Under the pieces are notes generated by a model. The model did no database searches, was not told the DNA's origin, and was given only the letters and a program-made list of their open reading frames with translations. Below are positions 35,740 to 44,912 of a stretch of 64,000 bases of DNA, piece after piece (position 1 is the stretch's first letter; the number at the start of each line of letters is the position of its first letter). The stretch is from the NCBI RefSeq assembly GCF_002119805.1, contig NZ_CP021059.1, positions 558,001 to 622,000 of the forward strand, in the 5' to 3' direction. This DNA is from Macrococcoides canis (GTDB taxonomy: Bacteria > Bacillota > Bacilli > Staphylococcales > Staphylococcaceae). The position numbers were made by a program, and so were the translations under genes.

Positions 35740-36156
35740 TTAATAAGTCATATTGTCTGTAAGTTTCTTTGAAAGTTTCATAAGTAATTGATATTCCTCA
35801 ATTGTGAGATTGCTGCTCATATACATATTGAGTGGCGTTTCTTTAAGAGATTCGATTAACTTCTTGGCCTTTTCTGTTAATATTACTTCAACTACACGTT
35901 CATCCGAAGACATTCTTCTTCTTTCGACAAGACCGTTCGCTTCCATCTTCTTAACGATTGGCGTAATTGTACCAGATTGAAATGCTAACTTTTCTCCGAG
36001 CTGTAATACTGGGAGTGCATTATATTCATCCAGAACCATTAATACGAGGTAATGTTGATAGCTTAAAGAATAGGATTTAAGAAATTCTCTATTATATTTC
36101 TTGATGATTTCTCTTTGGACAAGATATAGTTGATAGTCAAGAGTATCTTTGTTCAT
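35740..36156 (-). CDS. MarR family regulator (OhrR/SarZ-like fold, no Cys)
   Basis: 138 residues with a MarR winged helix: LPVLQLGEKLAFQSGTITPIVKKMEANGLVERRRMSSDERVVEVILTEK. The N-terminus and overall shape resemble OhrR/SarZ, but there is no cysteine anywhere, so thiol-based redox sensing of that kind is not expected. A palindrome 53 bases upstream (36209-36235) is a likely self-operator. The genomic target, possibly neighbouring uppP or other genes, is unknown. Confidence 0.85.
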   Translation of the reverse strand: MNKDTLDYQLYLVQREIIKKYNREFLKSYSLSYQHYLVLMVLDEYNALPVLQLGEKLAFQSGTITPIVKKMEANGLVERRRMSSDERVVEVILTEKAKKLIESLKETPLNMYMSSNLTIEEYQLLMKLSKKLTDNMTY

Positions 36157-36208
36157 AATATTGACTCCTTCTATTCAACTTCTTGACTAAACTATAACAT
36201 CATTCGTA

Positions 36209-36235
36209 TGAGAATGATAGTAAATTTCATTCTCA
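36209..36235 (-). promoter_or_regulatory. Candidate MarR operator
   Basis: TGAGAATGA (36209-36217) and TCATTCTCA (36227-36235) form a perfect 9-bp inverted repeat with a 9-base gap, and a further CATTC half-site lies at 36201-36205. It is upstream of marR near a TATAGT -10-like sequence on the minus strand. A Fur-type box is a weaker alternative. Confidence 0.55.
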
Positions 36236-36254
36236 ATATATGAAACATAAATAA

Positions 36255-36280
36255 AAAAACAGCAGAAGACTGCTGTTTTT
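36255..36280 (-). terminator. Terminator of uppP
   Basis: AAAAACAGCAG pairs with CTGCTGTTTTT around AAGA; it overlaps the stop codon of uppP. Confidence 0.85.
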
Positions 36281-37124
36281 ATATATCTTTTCCGATACCA
36301 AATCCAAAATAAAGTACTGCAATAACAGCGACAAGAACAAGACGATATATTGCAAATGGTATGAGTTTTACACGATTGATTAAATTCAGGAAGAGACGAA
36401 TAGATAATACCCCGAATATAAATGCAGCGATAAATCCAACGATATAAAATAAAATCTGATCGCTATGGATATATTGTATATTGCTCGCTAAACTTTTAGC
36501 ACTTGCTGCAAACATGATAGGTACTGCCATGATAAATGTAAAATCACTTGCTGCTTTATGATTCATCTTGAGCAGAACCCCTGTTGAAATCGTTGAACCA
36601 CTTCTTGAGAAACCTGGCCATAATGCAAGACATTGTGCAAGTCCGATAATAAGCGCGTGCTTATAAGTCATTTCATCAACGGTCGTTGTATGTGTCACTT
36701 TCTTATTGAACACATCTGCTGCAATCATCAGCACTGCACCTAACGCAAGTCCGATAAGCACCGTAGGAACACTGAATAGATGTTCATCGATAAAGTCATT
36801 GAACAAGAGTCCCATAATTCCTGCTGGAAGTAATCCGATAAATATATGAAGTAAATTAAGACGAGGGCCATCAGTCTTAGTTTTTTCTATATGCAGCACT
36901 TCTAGAAATCGATGTCTGAATATCCAGGCAGCAGCAAATATTGAACCGAGCTGAATAACGATTTTAAACGTATTTGCAGATTCCTGACTATTAAGTACAT
37001 ACTTTGTCTGTAACCACATATCATCAACTAAGATTTGATGTCCTGTTGAAGAAACGGGAGCGAATTCGGTAAGTCCTTCTACAATCCCTAATATTAATGC
37101 TTTAACAAGCTCAAAAAAAGCCAT
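36279..37124 (-). CDS. uppP: Undecaprenyl-diphosphatase UppP (BacA)
   Basis: 281 residues, seven or eight membrane helices. The two catalytic regions are GIVEGLTEFAPVSSTGHQ near the N-terminus and LWPGFSRSGSTIS in the middle. It removes a phosphate from undecaprenyl diphosphate so the carrier can be reused in peptidoglycan and teichoic acid synthesis, and confers bacitracin tolerance. The gene lies next to marR and divergent from a cydDC-like pair, as in staphylococci. Confidence 0.97.
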   Translation of the reverse strand: MAFFELVKALILGIVEGLTEFAPVSSTGHQILVDDMWLQTKYVLNSQESANTFKIVIQLGSIFAAAWIFRHRFLEVLHIEKTKTDGPRLNLLHIFIGLLPAGIMGLLFNDFIDEHLFSVPTVLIGLALGAVLMIAADVFNKKVTHTTTVDEMTYKHALIIGLAQCLALWPGFSRSGSTISTGVLLKMNHKAASDFTFIMAVPIMFAASAKSLASNIQYIHSDQILFYIVGFIAAFIFGVLSIRLFLNLINRVKLIPFAIYRLVLVAVIAVLYFGFGIGKDI

Positions 37125-37282
37125 GTGTTAACCACCTTTAATTTATATTTATAATTTTCATGAATACTTAAAAGATTATAGCATAAACGACACTTTTCTA
37201 CACTTTTCATTTCTATAGAATATAAGCGGAAAAGTTTGTATTTATGATGAATGTCGTTATAATTCTTTATAGGAGTGATAAT

Positions 37283-38881
37283 GTGAAATTTTTAACAAAA
37301 TTATCTTTTAACTATAGATGGACACACTTTATATTTTTTATTTTAAGTCTATTATTAAGTATTATTATCGTCTTGCAAAGTGTACAAATTGGTAAGGTGG
37401 TCGATGCTGTACTGTATCAGCATAAGATGGATTTTACCATTGTTCTGCTGACGATTTTTATCATATTAATATCCAGAAGTGTTGTACAGATGGGACTGAA
37501 GGTAACGGGCAACACCCTCAGTATTAAAGTGAAACATCAGCTGAGAGCTGTTTTGAGCAAGAAAAAAGATGATGCAGGGACCATCATGAATAATATACAG
37601 CAAGGTATAGAAGGGGTTCATCCATTCTTTAGTGATTATTTACCGCAAGTGTATCGTTCTATGCTTATTCCATGTACAATCCTGATATTTTTATTGTTCT
37701 TTCATTATCAGACTTCACTCATCATGTTAATTACGGCGCCTTTTATTCCTATCTTCTATATTATTATAGGTATCAATACTGAAAAAGAGGCGACGCGTCA
37801 AATGCTCAGTCTCAATCGGTTTTCAAATTATTTTCTCAACGTTATGAAAGGTATTATGACGATAAAAGCTTTTGACTATGAAGAAAAAGCACTGAACCAG
37901 ACAGCAAAGTATTCAGAACAATATAAAGAGCATACGATGAAAATTTTGAAGACGGCATTTCTTTCTACATTGATGCTGGAATTTATTGCAATGCTGTCAA
38001 TTGGAATCATCGCTTTAGAAATTGGTCTGTCATTACTTGTCTTTCATAGCATAAGTTTTTATACTTCAGTCGTCGTATTGATGCTTGCGCCAGAATTTTA
38101 TAATGCGCTGAAGGATCTCGGATTAGCATTTCATACAGGTAAAACAGCTGCAGGTTATGGAGAAATATTGAGTGAACAAATGACCGAATCCGTGCCACAA
38201 CTAGAATATATCGCAGAAGATATTATCCGTTTTACAGACGTTAGAACACACTATGACAATAGCGAGTTTTCGCTCGATATACCTCATCTTGAATTGCCGC
38301 TCGATCATTACACGATTGCTGGCGCGAGCGGCGCTGGTAAATCGACGTTTGCGAAATTACTCTGTAACAGGATTCCTTTTGAAGGGCAGATGGCGTTAAG
38401 TAACAAACTGCAGAATGAAGTGGTGTATTTATCACAGTTTGATGCAATTCTGTCTGATAGTGTGATCAATAATATTACGATGTACAATGATTATGACTTT
38501 GAACAAGTCGTGGCACTCGCTAAAAAATTTAGACTTCATGAGCGATTTAACAAGATGCCAGATGGTTATGATACTGTTATCGGCCCAGAAGGTGAGCAGC
38601 TTTCTGGAGGAGAAGCGAGAAGACTGTCATTAATGCGTGTATTTCTGTACCCGAAAAAACTGATTATTCTTGATGAACCAACAGCAATGCTGGATAAAGA
38701 AAGTCGAGATATTATACTCGGAGCAATCGATGAATTAAAAAAACATAGTTATGTCATGATGATTGCGCATCATGACATGACGGTGAAACAAAGTAAGCAA
38801 CTGTTATATTTCCACGATGGCCGAATGAAACATGTTTCAAATGAAGAAAAGAGGTTGAATAATGATGAGATGGATGAATGA
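37283..38881 (+). CDS. cydD: CydD-like ABC exporter subunit
   Basis: About 532 residues: an N-terminal six-helix exporter domain, then an ATPase with GASGAGKST, LSGGEARRLSLMR and KKLIILDEPTAMLD. The pair with the next gene matches the CydDC heterodimer, which exports cysteine or reduced glutathione-type thiols needed for cytochrome bd assembly. ATP-binding motifs are complete. The start chosen is the GTG at 37283 served by AGGAG at 37271; an upstream start at 37244 is unsupported. It overlaps cydC by 20 bases. Confidence 0.8.
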   Translation: MKFLTKLSFNYRWTHFIFFILSLLLSIIIVLQSVQIGKVVDAVLYQHKMDFTIVLLTIFIILISRSVVQMGLKVTGNTLSIKVKHQLRAVLSKKKDDAGTIMNNIQQGIEGVHPFFSDYLPQVYRSMLIPCTILIFLLFFHYQTSLIMLITAPFIPIFYIIIGINTEKEATRQMLSLNRFSNYFLNVMKGIMTIKAFDYEEKALNQTAKYSEQYKEHTMKILKTAFLSTLMLEFIAMLSIGIIALEIGLSLLVFHSISFYTSVVVLMLAPEFYNALKDLGLAFHTGKTAAGYGEILSEQMTESVPQLEYIAEDIIRFTDVRTHYDNSEFSLDIPHLELPLDHYTIAGASGAGKSTFAKLLCNRIPFEGQMALSNKLQNEVVYLSQFDAILSDSVINNITMYNDYDFEQVVALAKKFRLHERFNKMPDGYDTVIGPEGEQLSGGEARRLSLMRVFLYPKKLIILDEPTAMLDKESRDIILGAIDELKKHSYVMMIAHHDMTVKQSKQLLYFHDGRMKHVSNEEKRLNNDEMDE

Positions 38882-40478
38882 GTGGGTCAATAGATCGATT
38901 GTCTTATCAATTATTATCGGTTTATTAGGCGCACTTACATCAATCGGAATGTTTAGTTTAAGTGGTCTCATGTTATCAAAGAGCGTATTGAATGTGCCGT
39001 TATATACATTGATAGTACTTGTTGCAACGATTAAATTGTTCGGTGTCGTGCGCGCAATATGTAAATATTTTGAGCGTCTCATCTCTCATGAAGCAACGTT
39101 TGAGATGCTCAAAAATATCAGGGTTTCTACAGTACGTACGCTACTTGAAAATTTTGAGCATATACAATCAGATTACAAATTGTCTGATGTGCTGAACCGT
39201 ACTGTCAATAACATTGAAAAACTTCAGAATAAGCTGTTGAGAGTGATCTATCCACCGATTATCGCACTCTTAACAACATTAACAGTAGTACTTATCTATA
39301 TTCAGTATAGTATGTATGCTGTAATTGTGATTGCAATTGCTATGATGATAATGATTATTGTGCTACCCAATGTATTTGCGAGACAGCTTGAAGTTGTCGT
39401 CCAGAATAAATATGAAGCGACTGCAAAATATGAAAACAAGCTCATAGATTATCAGCTGCATCGAGAGACGATTCAAATCTTTGATGAACATCATCGTTTT
39501 GAACAGCAGCTCAATCAATTGCAGGAACAGATGGAAGCAAGTATAGCGAAAGAAAATAAAGTTATCACTCTGTATGATTTTCTGCTGAACGCTATAGCGA
39601 TGACAGCAATTTTCTTGACTCTTACTGTAATGCTAGCTGACCCTTCGTTAAATCGCATGATGTATTTAAGTCTTGTGATGGTAACCATTACATTATTCGA
39701 AATGAGTATACCGATGGTGCATTATCCATATCATAAAGCAGAATCGAAACGTGCAGAGGATGAAATCTCACAACTTGATTACGCGAAAGTCAAAAAAATT
39801 AATACTCCTTTTGAATCATTGAGATTGAATAATGTATCTGTTAAGAAAAAAGGACGCATTCTGGACGGGATTGATCTTGAAGTGACAAAAGGACAAAGAA
39901 TAGGAATTGCTGGTCGCAGTGGATCAGGTAAAACGACATTAGCGCATACGATATTAGGATTAAATCAGCTGGATGGCACATATACATTGAATGATGAACC
40001 TATAGCATTACCTGTTGATATGTTAGCAATGTGGAATATTGCGGCACAAGATAATCATTTTATTGAAGGAACAATCGCAGAAAATATGTTTATCTCTGTC
40101 TCAGATGAGAAACTAGATGAACTGCTCCTTCATTTTAACTTGCCGTTTAAAGCACAAAGCGCTGTTGAAGCCTTTGGCAAAAATCTATCTGGAGGCGAAA
40201 AGAAACGATTACATTTTATTAGGATGATATTAAGAAACAAGCCGTTATGGTTGTTGGATGAGCCGTTTAATGGTGTAGATAACGAAAACATTGAAATTAT
40301 GATGTCATATTTAAAAAGAAATAAAATAACGCTCATATTAATAAGTCATGATACTGAATTATTGCAGGAGATGGATGAAATTATAGTGATGGATGCAGGT
40401 AAGATTGTGGAAAGAGGAACATTTCAACAATTGTACAAAAATAAATCAACGTTATTTAATGCGCTTTCAGAGGTATAA
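38862..40478 (+). CDS. cydC: CydC-like ABC exporter subunit
   Basis: 538 residues with an exporter membrane domain and an ATPase: GRSGSGKTTLAHTIL, LSGGEKKRLHFIR and PLWLLDEPFNGVD. Overlap with cydD by 20 bases and paired architecture support a CydDC-type heterodimer. In the related staphylococci the same pair lies between uppP and mgrA. The thiol substrate is inferred from family, not shown. Confidence 0.8.
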   Translation: MMRWMNEWVNRSIVLSIIIGLLGALTSIGMFSLSGLMLSKSVLNVPLYTLIVLVATIKLFGVVRAICKYFERLISHEATFEMLKNIRVSTVRTLLENFEHIQSDYKLSDVLNRTVNNIEKLQNKLLRVIYPPIIALLTTLTVVLIYIQYSMYAVIVIAIAMMIMIIVLPNVFARQLEVVVQNKYEATAKYENKLIDYQLHRETIQIFDEHHRFEQQLNQLQEQMEASIAKENKVITLYDFLLNAIAMTAIFLTLTVMLADPSLNRMMYLSLVMVTITLFEMSIPMVHYPYHKAESKRAEDEISQLDYAKVKKINTPFESLRLNNVSVKKKGRILDGIDLEVTKGQRIGIAGRSGSGKTTLAHTILGLNQLDGTYTLNDEPIALPVDMLAMWNIAAQDNHFIEGTIAENMFISVSDEKLDELLLHFNLPFKAQSAVEAFGKNLSGGEKKRLHFIRMILRNKPLWLLDEPFNGVDNENIEIMMSYLKRNKITLILISHDTELLQEMDEIIVMDAGKIVERGTFQQLYKNKSTLFNALSEV

Positions 40479-40593
40479 TCATTATATAATTATAATTATT
40501 GCGACATATACTTAATATAATCTGTATTAAATTATTATTTATATCAAATATTGTGATAAAATAATAATAAATTATAAGCAGGAGGATAAACTA

Positions 40594-41430
40594 TTGAAAA
40601 TCGCATGGATTACAGATACTGCATCAGGATGTACGATTGGTGCACATGAAGATATATTCGTAGTACCGATGGGAGTTATATTAAATGACAAGCATTACCA
40701 GGATCAAGCAGAATTATCAGTTGAGGAGTTCTATCGTCTACTACAGCAATACGGAGATGGCGCAAAAACGACGCAGCCCAATTTCCAGGCGCTGCATGAA
40801 ATTTATGAACATATTGAAAAGCTTGGATATACACACGTAATTGCAATACATCCTTCAAGTGAACTTACAGGATCATTCCAGAACTCATTGAAAGCAAGTC
40901 AGGAATCTTCTTTAATCAGCGCAGTAATTGATTCAAGAATCGGTAGTTATCCGATGAAGGCAATGATAAATAAAGGTATGGATTTATTTGAAGAAGGGCA
41001 TTCCTTTAATGAAGTCGTTGAAACGTTAAAGTCTTATACAGAGGATTCAGTACTATTCCTGCAACCGAAAAATTTAAGTCAGATGAAAAAAAGCGGACGT
41101 GTTTCTAAGACGCAGAGTGTTATGGCAGGATTGTTAAATATTCAGCTGATTCTTCAGTTTGAAGATGGTAAAATCTATCCTATAGAAAAAGTAAGAACGA
41201 AGAAGAAAGTAATCGAAGCAATGAAAAAGTGCGTTGATGATGCACTGACAACTGCACAACCGAAAGAAATCTGTGTCGTATATGGTGGCGATAGAAGCGA
41301 AGCAGATATTTATATTGACTGGTTAAAAGAAAAGTATCCGGAAATTCATATTACTGACGAAATACTAGTTCCAGTTGCTGGTGTTCATCTTGGTTATGGC
41401 ACAGTAGGAATTGGCTGGATAAACGCATAA
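40594..41430 (+). CDS. DegV family fatty-acid-binding protein
   Basis: 278 residues with DegV hallmarks: ITDTASGC at the start, PMGVILNDKHYQD, AKTTQPNFQALHEIYE and IHPSSELTGSFQNS. Members of this family bind a fatty acid between two domains, and FakB subunits of staphylococcal fatty acid kinase belong here; the partner kinase FakA is not in this window. It starts at a TTG with AGGAGG in front. Whether it acts as a FakB is inferred only. Confidence 0.9.
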   Translation: MKIAWITDTASGCTIGAHEDIFVVPMGVILNDKHYQDQAELSVEEFYRLLQQYGDGAKTTQPNFQALHEIYEHIEKLGYTHVIAIHPSSELTGSFQNSLKASQESSLISAVIDSRIGSYPMKAMINKGMDLFEEGHSFNEVVETLKSYTEDSVLFLQPKNLSQMKKSGRVSKTQSVMAGLLNIQLILQFEDGKIYPIEKVRTKKKVIEAMKKCVDDALTTAQPKEICVVYGGDRSEADIYIDWLKEKYPEIHITDEILVPVAGVHLGYGTVGIGWINA

Positions 41431-41463
41431 AAAAGCTAGAGACATAAGTCTCTAGCTTTTTTC
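41429..41463 (+). terminator. Terminator of the degV gene
   Basis: AAAAGCTAGAGAC pairs perfectly with GTCTCTAGCTTTT, then T run. Confidence 0.92.
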
Positions 41464-41527
41464 GATTAAAGGACTGAATGGCAGAAAACTTTTGTTCCAG
41501 TCTCTCATTTATGTTCAAAACGATAGA

Positions 41528-41962
41528 TTAATCGTTAGACAAATTGTTAATAAGTTTATTCAAGAGTGTGCTGAAACGTTTTCTTTCTTCCTCTGTAAAT
41601 TGAGAGACGTCATTGATGATTTCAGTCACTTGATATAAGTCATCCTTCATTGCGATACTTTTATCCGTTAAGGAAATAAATACTTCTCTTTGGTCTAGTT
41701 CTGAACGTGTACGAATGATTAGGTCATTGGCTTCCATGCGCTTTAGAAGCGGTGAAATTGTACCAGTATCCAGTGAAAGCTCTGTTACGAGTTTCTTAAC
41801 ATTTACTGGTGACTCATCCCATAATATTGAGAGTACAAGATATTGAGGATAAGTGATATTATGTTTCTTGAATATTTTATTTGAATAATATCTATTTACT
41901 TGACGTTGTGCATTATATAGACTGAAGCATAGCTGCTCATCTAATCTGAAGTGATCTGACAT
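41528..41962 (-). CDS. mgrA: MgrA, MarR/SarA-family global regulator
   Basis: 144 residues when begun at [20 protein letters not shown]; a longer frame to 42016 lacks a ribosome binding site, whereas AGGAGGAACAAC precedes this ATG. Sequence follows staphylococcal MgrA closely ([49 protein letters not shown]). Cys12 is kept; in S. aureus its oxidation lifts DNA binding. MgrA there controls efflux pumps, autolysis, capsule and surface proteins. Single gene convergent with degV. Confidence 0.94.
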   Translation of the reverse strand: MSDHFRLDEQLCFSLYNAQRQVNRYYSNKIFKKHNITYPQYLVLSILWDESPVNVKKLVTELSLDTGTISPLLKRMEANDLIIRTRSELDQREVFISLTDKSIAMKDDLYQVTEIINDVSQFTEEERKRFSTLLNKLINNLSND

Positions 41963-42198
41963 GTTGTTCCTCCTACTCTGTATGCAAAAATAAATTCGTT
42001 CGGTTTCTGCATACATCTATATTTAGTATACTCTATAATAAGTAAATAACCTAATGCATTCTTTTATAATTTATTACAAATAAGAACAATTTTCAATGCT
42101 ATTTGCAATCTTTATGTATGTTTATTGTAAAATTTCACTTTTATTTTATTGTTAAGTAGAAATTTACATTTAATAATTTGAAGAGGAAGGTTAAAAAT

Positions 42199-43110
42199 AT
42201 GTCAAAAAAGATGAAAATTATTATACTCAGCGGGTTTTTAGGAAGTGGAAAAACGAGCTTACTGCTCAATTTATTAAAAATGAACAATGATGAACATCAT
42301 TCAAAAATTGCAATTTTAATGAATGAACCTGGTGGTTTTAATGTAGATTCTAAAATTATTGGAGAAGAAACGCCGTACAACGAATTATTGAATGGTTGTA
42401 TATGCTGTGATTTAAAGCATGATGTCGCAGTGCAGATCAGCGATCTCTATCATCGATATCACCCGGACTATGTCATTATCGAGGCAACTGGTGTCGCACA
42501 CCCTGTAGAGATATATGATGCATGTACAGATCCAGTGCTCACACGAATCGCGGATGTATATAATATTACTACGATAGTAGATGCCAAGCGTTTCCTCGAA
42601 CGCTTCAAATATACGGAGACTACGAGAAGGCTGATGGAAGAACAAGTAAAGTATGCAGATATTGTGATTGTAAATAAGATGGATACAGCAGAAGATGATG
42701 AGCGTATCGAAGTAATGCATCAGCTGCTGCAGATTAATGCACGAGCAGAGATGATAGAAACTTCATTCAGTAAGATTGATATCAACCTTTTAGAGCATAA
42801 AGGGAGCGAACAGCATGCGCATGTACATATGCACCACGGGATATCATCTGTTGTGTATACGTTTAAAGGACCCATTGATTCACGTGCATTCGTAAGATGG
42901 TTGACACAGTTACCTGACAGTGTTTTACGTGTAAAAGGATTTATTAAGTTTAGAGAGAACAAAGAACAGACTATTTTGTTCCAGTATGCCTATGGAATTC
43001 CTCAATATGAAGAAGAATCAATGAATTTACCCCTTAAACTTGTCGTTATTGGTGAAGGACTGGAGAAGCAAAAGATTATGGATCAATTAGATCAACTGCA
43101 ATTTAGTTAA
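42199..43110 (+). CDS. COG0523 (CobW/YjiA-like) GTPase, candidate metal chaperone
   Basis: About 303 residues: GTPase P-loop GFLGSGKTS near the N-terminus, the metal-binding GCICC (Cys-x-Cys-Cys) at about residue 65, the NKMD base-recognition motif, and a histidine-rich loop HAHVHMHHG near residue 215. A C-terminal CobW domain follows. Such GTPases insert metals, often zinc, into client proteins. The start at 42199 is set by GAGGAAGG. No clear Zur box was found upstream, so which metal it handles is open. Confidence 0.88.
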   Translation: MSKKMKIIILSGFLGSGKTSLLLNLLKMNNDEHHSKIAILMNEPGGFNVDSKIIGEETPYNELLNGCICCDLKHDVAVQISDLYHRYHPDYVIIEATGVAHPVEIYDACTDPVLTRIADVYNITTIVDAKRFLERFKYTETTRRLMEEQVKYADIVIVNKMDTAEDDERIEVMHQLLQINARAEMIETSFSKIDINLLEHKGSEQHAHVHMHHGISSVVYTFKGPIDSRAFVRWLTQLPDSVLRVKGFIKFRENKEQTILFQYAYGIPQYEEESMNLPLKLVVIGEGLEKQKIMDQLDQLQFS

Positions 43111-43147
43111 GAAATGTGAATGTCTTATCACATTTCTTATTTTTTTT
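43109..43147 (+). terminator. Terminator of the COG0523 gene
   Basis: AAGAAATGTGA pairs with TCACATTTCTT, then T8. Confidence 0.9.
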
Positions 43148-43156
43148 GATAATTTA

Positions 43157-43221
43157 TGATTGAAAATGAATGAATTTGATTGACATTGAGTGCAATCAGT
43201 CATATTATGAAAGTGTTCACA
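43157..43221 (+). promoter_or_regulatory. fru operon promoter with repeat operators and cre-like site
   Basis: TTGACA (43180-43185) and TATTAT (43203-43208) have a 17-base spacing. Two 20-bp direct repeats, starting TGATTGA at 43157 and 43177, share 15 of 20 positions and run into the -35 box; they are likely FruR sites. TGAAAGTGTTCACA (43208-43221) matches the cre consensus with one mismatch and begins at the -10 box, as expected for CcpA repression. All roles are inferred. Confidence 0.65.
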
Positions 43222-43234
43222 AAGGAGGTCTTCT

Positions 43235-43972
43235 ATGCTGACGATTGAAAGACATAATACGATTTTAAGACTTTTAGAAATACATGAGATAATTACACTT
43301 CAAATGCTTGTCGATGAGACGAACTGCAGCGAGTCTACTATAAGAAGAGATTTATCTACGTTAGAAAATGAAGGTCAGCTGATTCGCATTCACGGAGGCG
43401 CAAAAAAGGTGACCGACAAGCATAGAGATATTGCACTGTCTGTTAAATCGACGAAGAAAACACATGAAAAAGAAGAAATCGCCAAAGTTGCTGCAGCACA
43501 AGTGAGAAATAATGACTGTATCTACCTGGATGCAGGCAGCAGCACATTGATGATGATTCCTTATCTAGATCAGGCACATATCACCATTGTAACGAACGGA
43601 CTGACGCACGTGCCGCCGCTTGTCGAGAAAGGCTACGAAGTATATATGATAGGTGGGTTTATCAAACGAGATACGCATGCCAGTATTGGTGTACAGGCGA
43701 TAGAAAGTTTAAGGCAGTTTCGATTTGATAAAGCTTTTATGGGGGCAAACGGAGTACATTTAACACAAGGCATCACGACGCCCGACATCGAAGAAGCCTA
43801 TATCAAGCGAAAAGCGATTGAAAAAGCCGAACAGATTTACTTTTTAGTTGATGACAGTAAGTTTGATGAAGTGACATTTGCGAAAGTGTCAGACTTACAA
43901 GAGGGCAGAACGATGTTAATTACGAATCGTGAGAATAACCTTCAGCACAAATATGGGAAATATTTAATATAG
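43235..43972 (+). CDS. fruR: FruR, DeoR-family repressor of the fructose operon
   Basis: 245 residues. The DeoR helix-turn-helix (ITLQMLVDETNCSESTIRRDLSTLENEGQLIRIHGGA) is followed by a sugar-phosphate-binding domain with LDAGSSTLMM, VTNGLTHV and GANGVHLTQGITTPD. Homologues repress fructose genes until fructose-1-phosphate appears. First gene of fruR-fruK-fruA; an eleven-base gap separates it from fruK. Confidence 0.93.
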   Translation: MLTIERHNTILRLLEIHEIITLQMLVDETNCSESTIRRDLSTLENEGQLIRIHGGAKKVTDKHRDIALSVKSTKKTHEKEEIAKVAAAQVRNNDCIYLDAGSSTLMMIPYLDQAHITIVTNGLTHVPPLVEKGYEVYMIGGFIKRDTHASIGVQAIESLRQFRFDKAFMGANGVHLTQGITTPDIEEAYIKRKAIEKAEQIYFLVDDSKFDEVTFAKVSDLQEGRTMLITNRENNLQHKYGKYLI

Positions 43973-43982
43973 GAGGAAGTAT

Positions 43983-44897
43983 ATGATCTATACAATAACA
44001 TTAAATCCATCCATCGACTATGTGATGTTTACGGATGGATTTGAAGCAGGCGCATTAAATCGTGCACATACGACATATAAGTTTGCTGGTGGCAAAGGGA
44101 TCAATGTTTCAAGAGTACTTAAGTCACTGAATACAGAATCTACCGTACTTGGATTTCTAGGAGGATTTCCCGGGCAATTCATTGAAGACAAATTAAAGGC
44201 GAGCGATATTCAAGTAGATTGTGTGCAAGTAGAAAGTGATACACGTATCAATGTGAAATTAAAAGGTGCAAGCGAAACAGAAATCAACGCACCAGGACCG
44301 GACATTAATGAAGGACATATTGAACAGCTAATGAATAAACTTAAGACATTGACGTCTGATGATACTGTCGTTATTGCAGGCAGCATTCCTTCTTCAATGC
44401 CAGCAGATATTTATGCACAGATTGCAGAACTTTGCCATGACAAGCAAATTAAATTTGTGGTCGATGCAGAAAAGGCACTATTAAACTCAGTGTTAAACTA
44501 TAATCCACTGTTCATTAAGCCGAATATTGTGGAATTAGAAGAAATGTTCAATACAACGTTATCAACCGATGAAGCAATTTATGCAGCAGCGAAACAGTTA
44601 TTGCATAAAGGTGCACAGATGGTATTTGTTTCGATGGGTGGAGACGGTGCAATGCTGGTAACAGAAGACCGATGCTTAAAGGCTACTGTACCGAAAGGAC
44701 AAGTTGTAAATACTGTCGGCTCAGGTGATTCAACAGTAGCAGGAATGGTTGCTGGTTTAACGAATGGTTTATCATTAACATCTGCATTTAAACAAGCGAT
44801 TGCTTGTGGTACGGCGACCGCATTTACTGAAGACCTGGCAACAAATGAAGAAATTCAGGAAATAATAAATCAAATACAAATTGAACAGCTTTATTAA
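43983..44897 (+). CDS. fruK: 1-phosphofructokinase FruK
   Basis: 304 residues, PfkB-type kinase: MIYTITLNPSIDYVMF at the start, GGKGINVSRVL, VIAGSIPSSMP and the catalytic VNTVGSGDSTVAGM near residue 245. It phosphorylates fructose-1-phosphate to fructose-1,6-bisphosphate for glycolysis. Staphylococcal databases sometimes call the same gene fruB. AGGAGG precedes the ATG. Confidence 0.95.
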   Translation: MIYTITLNPSIDYVMFTDGFEAGALNRAHTTYKFAGGKGINVSRVLKSLNTESTVLGFLGGFPGQFIEDKLKASDIQVDCVQVESDTRINVKLKGASETEINAPGPDINEGHIEQLMNKLKTLTSDDTVVIAGSIPSSMPADIYAQIAELCHDKQIKFVVDAEKALLNSVLNYNPLFIKPNIVELEEMFNTTLSTDEAIYAAAKQLLHKGAQMVFVSMGGDGAMLVTEDRCLKATVPKGQVVNTVGSGDSTVAGMVAGLTNGLSLTSAFKQAIACGTATAFTEDLATNEEIQEIINQIQIEQLY

Positions 44898-44912
44898 TTA
44901 GGAGGGAAAATA

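Noticed and set aside
36209-36235. Fur box
   Set aside because: The symmetry is around TGAGAATGA/TCATTCTCA with a 9-base gap, not the 7-1-7 Fur pattern; the MarR protein is the more likely binder.
41963-42016. Longer MgrA frame (MYAETERIY...)
   Set aside because: AGGAGG and homology both place the start at [12 protein letters not shown]; the extension is leader RNA.
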